This document shows positions 50,701-61,300 of a DNA stretch of 64,000 nt, in pieces. Each line of letters begins with the position of its first letter. The stretch's first letter is position 1. Made by a program: the position numbers and the translations under genes. Origin of the DNA: Hoplostethus atlanticus (Eukaryota > Chordata > Actinopteri > Trachichthyiformes > Trachichthyidae); NCBI GenBank assembly GCA_034670405.1, contig JAXDDX010000043.1, positions 3,302,501 to 3,366,500 on the forward strand, read 5' to 3'. Under the pieces are notes generated by a model that searched no databases, was not told the DNA's origin, and saw nothing but the letters and a program-made list of their open reading frames with translations.

Positions 50701-51971
50701 TAAAATACAAGTTAAATTTCACACACACAAACAAAGATACAGACACACGTTTTATTTGATGTCTTACACACAGTATAACACAGGCATGGACACAACAACG
50801 ATTTAAGGGTAGAGTTACCGCCTATCCTTTATATAATCAATAAAAGGTTGCTACGTTTTCTGAAACTTCTCAGTGGAATCTCGTAATGTGAATTTTTCTC
50901 TTTTTTTTAACCTATTTAGCACAGCTCTTTTGTTCTGCCGACGCACTGAAACTGTAGAGATGCAGGTAGCACAGACAAGTTGCTACTTGTGGCTTCTGTT
51001 CAGTCCCAGAAGTCCCTGCTCTGTGCCCCAACATGTTTGAATGGGGTGACTAATTGGCTGGGAATTCTGCTCAAATTGCACAAAAATGGGAGCCACCATA
51101 TTATTTACCAAACACATCAATATGCCAAGAAATGTAAAAGTTTCCATTCCATTTAAAACGATCGTGGCATTGCATCCCTATTAACATTTCATTAACAGCA
51201 GCTCAACAGCGCATCTTTGATGCTGTTCATTTTAATGTGACGTGTCTAAGTAATCTAAGTAATAAAAGTATCCAGTTTCTATGTTTCAGCTTCATTAGTG
51301 GAAGTACAAATAGATCCCGAGTTAGTTTTCATTAGTTCATATATTTGCAAAAGGTGTTTTGCTTACTTACCTATGTGAAGAGCTTGTTCCTCTCAGGCGT
51401 TGAGTGACAGTAGCCTAGAGGAAGCAGGCGTGGGACCGGTAGGTCGTCGTTTTGAATCCCTGAACCGGCTGGGAAAGTCTGGGAGGGGAAAGTAATTGAG
51501 CAAACACAACTGTGGTTGTTCTGGGCAGCTCACAGGTGTGAACGCATGTAACTGTATGAGTTAAAAGTGTGTTGCTGAAAACACATGTTGCTTAAATAAA
51601 GGTTAGCTGTCTAACTGTGTTTTGGTGTTATTTTTCCTCTAGGGGCATTCGTGATTTGCTGGACCCCCGGCCTGGTGGTTCTACTGCTGGACGGCCTCCA
51701 CTGTGAGAAATGCCGGGTCATGGTCTTCAAGCGCTGGCTACTGCTCCTGGCTGTACTCAACTCTGTCATGAACCCCTGCATCTACTCCTACAAGGATGAG
51801 GAAATGTGGACAACCTTCAAGAACCTCCTGCGCTGCATAGGCAATGGCACTCGGCGGCAGCGGTCATCAAGGGCCAATGCCAGGCCACTCAGCTCTGCTC
51901 AGGACACTGGCACCAGTCAGCCTCCCTCAGAGGAGGCTAAGGGTGACGATCAGGGAATGCTCAAGACCTGA
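47795..51971 (+). CDS. lpar3: lpar3, lysophosphatidic acid receptor 3, complete coding region in two exons
   Basis: Class A GPCR of the EDG group; mammalian LPA3 couples to Gq and Gi and prefers unsaturated LPA. Exons 47795-48536 and 51643-51971 join in phase 1 (G|GG) and encode 356 aa. The N-terminus has sequons at Asn18 and Asn21. TM1 starts near residue 31. LLANLAASDF marks TM2. RQGLLD carries the LPA-head-group pair Arg107-Gln108, ERY (128-130) replaces DRY, CWTP (253-256) is in TM6, Lys277 fits the TM7-side ligand lysine, and NPCIY (291-295) is the NPxxY motif. RKTSMLTPHTSGSI in loop 3 is typical of LPA3. The intron after TVMAVLG is in the expected place for LPAR1-3. An acceptor AG at 47780-47781 implies a noncoding 5' exon. 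The C-tail after NPCIY is divergent. Confidence 0.96.
51400..51606 (+). repeat. tRNA-derived SINE just before lpar3 exon 2
   Basis: The head AGTAGCCTAGAGGAAGCAGG and GACCGGTAGGTCGTCGTTTT then GAATCCCTG fit degenerate A and B boxes. The tail ends TTAAATAAAGGTTAGCTG, about 40 bp from the exon's acceptor. Confidence 0.6.
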
Positions 51972-54366
51972 AATCGGAGAACCAAAACCAGTTCACTCTG
52001 GAACTTCTTAAGAACTTCCTGGGACTCTTCGGCTCTGGTTGGACATCCTTTGTGATGATCTAGATAGGTGTTGACTTCAGACAAGCCAAACACTTCATCC
52101 TCAGTCTCAGTAGGTCATCAAGAGATACTACAGGTGACCTGCTCCAGTGTAGGATAGTGACCTTTGATGTGTTATTAATGCCCAAATTGGGTTCAGGGGT
52201 GTGATTCTTCAGGGTTTTTTCCTTCAGGATTTCCTGTTTTTTGGACACATAACTCCCATTCATGTTTAATGGAAGACACTTGTTCCGGTTTCTTCCTGCT
52301 TTTTGTGCTCCTGATCACATCCCTGTTGGTTATTTAAACTTGGAGGAGGACTGAAGAAAGATTCTGATATGAAATACAGAACGGTACATTTCTCCTTTTA
52401 TCTCAAAGTCTAAAAGGGTAAAAGTGATGCACAGGGTGGCTTCGCTTGCTCCCCAAAGTAAATCTTCAATGAAAAAAAGTTCAATGAAATTTTGCTGTAG
52501 GTTTACTTCTTGTATATGCTTTTAAAGGAAGCAGTACTGTAATGGATGAACTAGTTAAGAAGTGTAACTCGCTTATAGTCAGGTACTATAAAACTGTAGG
52601 CTTGCTTGGGGAGGGAGCAGTTTAAATGATGAAACATACTATAAACTACTGTACTATATCTGTCTACTCGTACATTTAATGAAGAAGTGACTAACTGTAA
52701 CACAACTAGCATAGACGGCGCTATTCTGGGCTCTAGTCACAACTCAGATCGGATAATCACACATCATCACCTTGCTTTGTGCAACAGTTTTGCTCTGGAG
52801 TAGATAACAAGCTCACTGCGGTTCCTACAATCTGTCTCCCTTTATTAACTCAACTAAACAAACAGACAGAGTCCCCAGCTGCAGCACCTCACCAAGGCAA
52901 ACCTGTTCTGCCTGTGGCATTTTTACACATCTTGTCCGACTCCTTCAGTGGCCGCTGGATCTCCGACGAAATGGTTGCTCACCAGAGAGCGCAGGGGTTG
53001 TGATGAAATGATGTTGCGACACACTGGATTCCTGCTGGAGATATAAGCCGTGTACCTGCAGGACCAGGCAAAGATATGACTGAAGTAGACTGGAACTCCC
53101 CACAGCCCAACCCCCCCCCCCCCCCCGAGCTGCCCTGAAGACGCCAATGATGAATCATTGGCCAAATGGCACTCTCTTCAACCTGCTGTACAGTATTTAT
53201 GCTAGTTCAACCACTCCTTCTGTAAAGGAAATGACTTCATTAAAGCCGTTTTGGTTTCAGCTAGGGTGTGTAGGAATGCTACATATGTGAGTTGCGTAAA
53301 AACTCAAAAAATGGTCACTGGTGTTTCATTACCTTTTGGGCCTGTGAAACCATGAGCCTACGTGAGCGTTCTTTAATTAATTTCTGAAAACCTTTTGGAG
53401 ATCTGTGGTTTTCATCCAACAACAGCAATGTGTCATGCATGTGTGTTTATGTTTGTGCGCATGAACTTGATAAGATAAATGTCGTATACGGTGTCTATGA
53501 TGATTGAATTGTGAAAACACTAGCCGCATGCCACTGAGATAAATTATATAGAAACCGCAAGAGGCAGAGAGGCTTGAAAACCATACTGCTATAAAAATGG
53601 TCTTTGACCACATAGTTGACCTTTGATATGACAGTCAAGATGACCATGACTCCCTCAAAATACCACACCTGGTCTTCTGTATTCCATCAGGATTATTCAG
53701 TTAGTGTCAGGTAGTCATCAATAAAAGATTCAAAGCAACTTTGAAAGAAACCTTCAAGGCATTTTCCTGTAATTTTATACATTTTCTGGCATTCATTGTA
53801 CTTGGCCACCTATCTCAATGTGTAAAAAGGACCTGCAAATACATTTGACCCACGTCTGTCTCCTAATTCATATTACACACGTCATATTACACAAACAATA
53901 TCGGCCGCGATTTGCTCTAAAGTAACCATCGTAATTGCAGTCTATGAAGAACTGCTGCCCTAGATTGCATGTGCTCAAGAGGTGGTACTTCAGGGTGATT
54001 TACTCTGCTCAGACCAATTGGTTTTCATTGAGTCAATCAAGTTATTGGCTGAAGTGCTTGAGAGAAAAGACGTGGCATTTAAAGGAGAGGTCAAGATCCT
54101 CTTTGGGATTAGACTGTACTGCACTTGCACCAGTAATAACAATCACGTAACATTATTTGAAGGTAAATTTAGTATTTCTGTGATTAACAATTCACCTGAC
54201 ACTATCTGAACTGTCCTGATACAGTAAACAGTCACCCATGTATTACTCAGAACATGTTAAAACGGGCTGAAAACTGTTTCAACAAGGTGTGGTAGTAGTA
54301 ACACTGAAAGAAGCTGTTGTCTAAAGGGAGGGAAATCTAACGTTAAACCACGTAATGTAGAGCGTA

Positions 54367-54699
54367 CACCCAGTGGCCGCTTTATTAGGTACACCTGGAT
54401 ACCTGCTTGTTAAAGCAAATATCTAATCAGCCAATCATGTGGCAGCAACTCAATTCATAAAAGCATGCAGCCATGGTCAAGAGGTTCAGTTGTTGTTCAG
54501 ACCAAACAGACTTGGGGAAAAAATGTGATATATGTGACTTTGACGGTGGAATGGTTCGTTGTTGTGGGATTTTCACACACAACAGTCTTAGAGTTTACAG
54601 AGAATGGTGCGAAAAGTGACAGTTCTGTGGGCAAAAATGCCTTGTTGTTGGTCCTACCCAGTACTAGAAAGGTATACCTAATAAAGTGGCCACTGAGTG
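54367..54699. mobile_element. TIR element, CAGTGGCCACTTTATTAGG family
   Basis: Ends CACCCAGTGGCCGCTTTATT and AATAAAGTGGCCACTGAGTG are inverted repeats of about 30 bp with few mismatches, with TA on both flanks. No coding capacity. A widespread family in fish genomes. Confidence 0.85.
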
Positions 54700-56423
54700 T
54701 ATATGCATGTATTCTGTGCATCTAAATATAAATGAAAAATGATACAATCTGTCTACCTATTTCATTTTTGCTCTTTCGTCTCTATACTGTTAATATCATG
54801 GAGATCCAGTGACCTCCCAAGAGCCCTTGAATCCTGTTACAGTTTCAGACTTCCCCTCTAATTTGCCCGAGTCTTTAAATCCAACTGATGCACCCGAATC
54901 ATTCGCTTGCAAGTCTATTGTTCACAATCATTCATTCTTTGCAACCACAAAACCACAATCACTGTTTCATTTCCCCTCATATTGTGGGTAATATGCTTTT
55001 ATGATATTCCTTTTAAAATCCTTCTATGCATTAAAATTAAAGACATCATCAAGGATTTAGTCACCTAAACCAAACCAGTATCTTATGACTGACAACAGAA
55101 AAGAGAAAGTGAAAAACTGTACTGGGGACTTTAATGATATATAAGTTTCAGGGTAAACTTTGACTCAATTGAAGTTCGGTCATGTGGTTTCCATTAAGAA
55201 CATAGTGTAGGGAGTATGTCATCAGCAGAGCCCACCAGAGACCTATCGTGACTGTTGCCCGCTGCTCTGGTTTTACATTCCCAAAAACATGAACTGTAAA
55301 CTGTGGTGTGGCGCGCTTTTTTCTACAGCTGTGCTGTAATTATGCCTTCTTGAAAAGCCAATTAAATTTCACAGATGGTCGGAAATGCTGTCTTTTGGTT
55401 GTTGTTAATTTCAGTGCAGGCAAACAGTTGGAGGCAGAGATGGGGAGTGTATGAAATTGCTTTATTCATACATTTATTTTCAGCAGCACGTACAGCAAGT
55501 CATTGAAATATGCTTCAAAGTCAAACTTTCCATGACTTCTGCAGTCCCAGGACCCACGATCACACAGTGAATAGAATCACCACTGGTTTAAGAATCACCA
55601 AATATAATAAATGTTCTTGGTACACGGTGCCATGGAGACATATCGACACCTTTCAGAGTTTCACAGCTCATACTGAGCTCATAGGAGCTCATAAACAGCA
55701 TACAGGGACAGGAAGATATATGACAGATGGCACACTATACAAATCTTATACTTGTTCTGGGAAGTTATACTGTGTTTACATGCCGTTCGGTGGATGCTTA
55801 CAATTCCATGAGTGCATACACTTACAACAGGGTTGGCCCCAGTGGAAACCACACCCCTAACCCTGGCAGTGTTAGTGCCATGCTCTACACATTAAGGTAT
55901 ACACAAGGTTTGATCCTTGTGACAGCCAATGTTTCCATGTGTCCTGTTGACCCTGAACTCCTACCTGCATTGGTGCATTGGTGGACCTACATTCATGTTT
56001 ACCAGGATCACTGGCCAGGGTTGCATGATCATATTAAATTTCCAACATCACTTGATAGAATTTATATTTATCTTCTATTATAAGATAATGAACATGGAAT
56101 CAGATCACATGGAAGATCTGCAGGACTCTGCAGGACTCTGTAGCTGTGCTATTTTCAAACAGTGCCTGAGTGTACAATTCAGGTTCAGCTCTTTAGTTCT
56201 GTCTGTGGCGTCACCCGACAGGGTGATGAAGGTGAATTGAGGCACCTTGCGAAAGTGCCCATGCTCAAACTCTGATTGGAGAGCCTCTTCTACTGATTGG
56301 AGAATTAGGAGGAGAGGGAGGGGAAGGGAGGGGAAGGGAGGGGAGGGAGAACGGGGGAGGCTTCAGGAATAGAAGGCATGGTGGTGCAGCGATAAACCAT
56401 ATGTACATGCATTTTTGCCCACA

Positions 56424-56425
<2 letters not shown>

Positions 56426-56472
<47 letters not shown>
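56426..56472. repeat. (CA)n just upstream of the guanylyl cyclase start codon
   Basis: CA dinucleotide repeat ending about 60 bp before the proposed start codon at 56534; probably within the 5' UTR or proximal promoter. Confidence 0.9.
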
Positions 56473-56475
<3 letters not shown>

Positions 56476-56533
56476 GTCACTCGGTCACCCAGTCAGTCAG
56501 CTCAGAACTCCTACGACCACAGCAGCAGTCCTC

Positions 56534-58317
56534 ATGGCTCTATCGACAGTGGCATCCCTCTACCTGTCTTTCCTGCTGGTAAGTTGTCGGCACTGTGGAT
56601 GGCACTGGGAGGATTTACAACTGGGGCTATGATGAAGGTAATTCCAAAGGGGAATACGAACCAAGAGCCATGGATGTTTGAGGTTAACCTGTAACTGTAC
56701 TGCAACGTGAGGTGGCGTGGAAGTAGGGTCGAAGCGAATGAACTGCATCTTCCTTTGAGGATATTGAACAGAGAAAGGAAGGCAAACATTTGTAGAAATG
56801 TAGTCTATAAAATTCACTTTTCCTCAATTGCCGAGGAACCCCCCCATGCTTTTGTTGTCTTGTCAGAAACACTTGTTGCTGCAGACATGGCTTGTGTTCT
56901 TTCAGTGTATCGCTTGGTTACTTGCTGCTGTCTGGGAAAGGATTTTTGGGGCTGATTGTTGAGATTCTAAGATATCCTAAAATCTATCTGTTTTTTTTTT
57001 TTCTGATTCAAAGATAAATTTATGATTTTGAGTCAATTATGTTATCAAATCATTAACACACCAGCCTGCTTTTGGTGGGGGGGGTGGCTTTATTGGTGGT
57101 TTTATTTCGGCACTAGTGTCATTATCATTTGGACTTACAAGCAAAGGGACTCTACAGAGGGGAGTTATGTATTTCACTTATTTACACATAGCCAGCACTG
57201 ACTCTTTAGACAAATCACTGTACACACATTGCACCTGTGGCATATCAACATAACATCAAACTTCATTGATCAGTGCAATAAAATCCCCTTGCATAGATCA
57301 GCTTGCTGTCTTGCCTGCAGGGAGTAAATTGCTGGCATGATCTGGACAACACAGAGTATGACTGTTGGCCGATCAACAACCCAAATGATTACAACATGAT
57401 TAGCTGTGGTGGTAAGTCCTTTTACATCTGTATGTCTGTCTGAGTCTCTATCTGATTGATTGTGTCACTGACTTGCTTTATCAGTGAGTTAAAACAGCTG
57501 ATGTTTCGTTTCAAGTTTCAAGTTAATTGTCAAGTCAATTTACACAAGAGAGTGAAATTCTTCAGTGTTGGTTTAAGTGGAGATATGTGATGATTTACTG
57601 GACGTGGATGGATGTCTAGTTCTGGCTGAAAAGGAAGGAGAGGCACTTATCCAGAGTGACTTAAAATGAATGTGCAGATTGTGGTTCATTGTCTCAAGGA
57701 CACTTCAACTGAATGTATGGCTGTCGATGGACACACGCTAGCTGTTAGAGGAATTGAACCTGAAATCGAAAGTGCATGCGTGTATATCTGCATGTGCAAA
57801 TGCACTGCATGGTATCCCTTTATGCATGCATGTGCTTGCGGTATGAGGCGTGCATCGTAATGTTTTGATGTTTGTGTGTGCACGCCCCTTTGTGTGTATC
57901 TACTGTATGCATCTATGTGCCTGCATGTTCACATGCATGTGTGTGCCTGCAGGTCTGGAAATGGCTTGGGTGCAGCGTCCTCCAGAGAAAGTATCCAACG
58001 GGGAGGAGTTCAATGTCACCTACACGGTGACGGCTTCAGATTCCTTCTACGAGTATGCAATCAAGAACAAGATCTTCCAGTTCAGGTGAATGTGCTGCAT
58101 AAACCCTGGAATCCTGACCGCCTGCCGTGCCCAGACAGGGATACAAGCACACATGCATGCACGGACACAAACCTTCCCTCACATAAACATTTGATTTATT
58201 GATTGTAATTTGGAAGGAAGATGCTGGGGAAAGTCAAAAGAAAAACATCAAGGTCTTAAAGGTGACAGTCAATTATACAACTTGGCGAGACATAGAACAA
58301 ACAAGATCAAACTCTAT

Positions 58318-58378
<61 letters not shown>

Positions 58379-61300
58379 CAGGTATGTGGCACAGTGGGTC
58401 ACCACTACAGCGCCAGGAAGGAACTAGTGTGTTCCTTTCAGGAATGTTCAGGAACAAACATTTGCCAATAGTTGACCACAATCTATCCATGACAGATTCT
58501 ATTGTATGGTTATGGATGATCATGTTCACTGCCTTCAAATCTTTCATCTTCATTCATCCGTTTTTCTACTGACCCATCTTCCCTTCCAGTGTTGCGTCAG
58601 AGGCCAAAAGATTCTGTCATGACCACGAGTGCCCAGCAAACTGGAACAACGCCAATGAAATGAACTGCTGTGTGTACCATGCCAACATCCACTCCTGCCC
58701 CCTCGCCCTCATGGTCAGTAGCCACCAGAGTACTGATCATCACTGTGTTTTTCTTTACTCTCTTCCTCTGTAAAACCTGTGTGTCTGTACTGCATTCCAC
58801 CACCTCCACCACCACTTCCCTGCCAAGCCACATCACCATCACCTCCACACTCGCAGCTTACACCTGTAATCAAATACTGACTTCAGCTCGTCGCGTCAAA
58901 GACTTCTTTCTCTCTGCACCAAAGTCAATATCTTTATTACTTTTTTCCAGCCCGAATATGACGAATCTCAAACTAGTGAGTATGAGATTACTCAAGAGTG
59001 ACTTTAGACTACAACACATTCATCAGTTTTTGCCCAGTGATGTTTTAAGGTATATTTCCTTACAAGGGCAACATGACCTTGTGAAACCTTGGTGGAGACG
59101 GCAACTTTAGTGAATGAAGGAAGAAATCCACATTTATGAATTTATGAAGAATTTCAAAAACACTTCGGGGGGAAAAAATCTGAACTTAATCATACTAGAT
59201 TTAAAAGAAATTGAAAATCAAGCATGTTTAAGTGTGATTTTACCTTCTCTCCTAGAGTGCCATAAAACGTTTTAATGTTGTGCACTCTAGGACACTGGAT
59301 ATCATATTGCAAGAGCAGCGGTCACATTTTGGAATGAAACCCTCCAAATAGTTTTCGTGTCTTCACAGAGACAAGGTGGAATATGTGGCCCATGGATTCC
59401 TGACGACGGGAAGATAGTGACTCACACTGTGTCCAAAGCAGGCACGATGACCCAGAAATACTGGACTTCAAAGGTAAGCCAACCCAAACATACCCTCTTC
59501 ATGCTGTTCTGTAGCCTGATGGTTCAGAAGAGCCACTGAGTCAATGAGTGGTGTTTATAAGAATCTGTTTCATTTTTCTACTTGTTTATAAAAGTCACCG
59601 AAAATGACCCGATTATTTTGTTGGCTTGATTCACAATTCTGTCCAGTTTTGTTTTGAGTCAGAAAAATACAAGAAATCGAAATGACAGAAATTTGTTTTG
59701 GTGACATTGAGAGTGCCAAGACGTATTTACTCCATGGACAAGGATACAAGGACATTTTGGTTCTTTCATTCTGTCGTTTCATTTAGGTGGTGCTGGTCCA
59801 CTTGGGAGTCACTTCGGTCATTGCCCATATCAAAATCGGCCAAATGCATGCAGCCCTGGAGTCTAAGGTGCTTGTTGTCAGCGCCCAAGGTCAGTCAGAC
59901 TAACACCCATGAAGTATCCATTTGTTGTTATGCTGAAGAAAACTTTGGCTGCTGAGCGGTGGTGAGGTATTTCTAACCACATTGGTGTTTTATACAATAA
60001 TAGAAAAGAGACTTTTAACCAGGCATCATTTCAAAACAATTGGTATATTAGCGTAACACATTAAAGTGTGTGTGTGTGTGCGCATGTGCATGTTTTTTTC
60101 ATCCTTAAACGTCTTTAAAACATGCTGTAATATTTGAATCTAATACAGTTCAATTCACTGGGAGGAAATAAAGAGTCTAAAACGTGTGAATGTGTCTTAG
60201 TGTGCGGGGACGATGTCTGCGAGCTGGAGGAGAACTGCCTCAACTGCCCTGCAGACTGTGGCATCTGCCCAATGTCCATCACTATCAAGGTGGCCATAGG
60301 GCTGCCTGTCACCCTCTTCTGCAGCGGCTTCATCTTAACCATGGTGGTGAGCCTCCAGAACACACACACACACACACACACTCACACACACACATAGACA
60401 CACACACATGTGCTTCCAGATGTTTGGCACTGCTGTTTTTTTGCCAACTTCATTTCTTCTCTACAGTGGCTTCAGTACCAGAAACAGAAGATGTTTTGGG
60501 ATGAGAGTTGGATCATCAACTACAAGAACATAATGTTTGGTAAAATCTCTGACATGGAAGGTGCCAACAAATACTGACGTTATACAGACTAGAAAATCTG
60601 ATGTTCCGTTCTGTGAAACCTCAAGACTTCAATATTCAGTATACTTCAAGGTTGGGTCACTATTTATTTCCCTTCAGTCAATCCAGGAAGTGACTATTCT
60701 TCAAAAAGAATAACTGAGAACAAAGGCTTTATCATTATTATGTGAATTGCAGTCTCAATTCAATTTTGTTTTTGAGTGAATTGAAAGTAAATTCAAAAGA
60801 AACCCTTACACTTGGAGTGTGACCTGGATTTTTGTACTTTCACAATCATTCCATTTTATTTTTGAATTGCAAGTAAATGGATCCCGTCTCTGATATACGT
60901 ACGTTTAATACACGTATTGTCTGGGCTCCACAGGTAAAGTGTGCTATATGGGCTTCTGCAGTACCACCAGTCTCCAGCCAGTCAAGAGTAACTCCAGTGT
61001 CAGCCACAACACTGATGTGACGGTGTGCACTGTGGTCAACACCTCCTTCAAACAAGGCTTCATCCAGCCAGGCATCTAGTGAGACACTTCATCATTAGTT
61101 TATTTAGTTTATAAGTAATAGAAGTATAAAGATGCCATGCATGACTTTATTCATTCAGCCTACTAGTGAGACACTCCACTTGACTCCTTTACAGCTTATC
61201 AATCAGTAACATACAATCAATAGCAGTGTAAAGATTAACAAGTGGGCCTCACTTATAAAATCTTCTTTGACTTCATCCATTGTATAATATTTAAAAGAAT

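Larger units (their letters stand above)
51972..56533. other. lpar3 3' UTR and spacer before the guanylyl cyclase gene
   Basis: The lpar3 3' UTR runs into this region; AATAAA at 53720-53725 is one possible end. A TIR repeat lies at 54367-54699, a 17-base C run near 53109 and a CA repeat at 56426-56472. Open frames near 55510-56240 show no recognisable domain, so I leave them uncalled. Confidence 0.5.

Noticed and set aside
55510-56240. Overlapping open frames of 100-118 aa before the guanylyl cyclase gene
   Set aside because: No recognisable motif, no splice context, and three overlapping frames with similar length; the signal-peptide exon at 56534 explains the gene start better.
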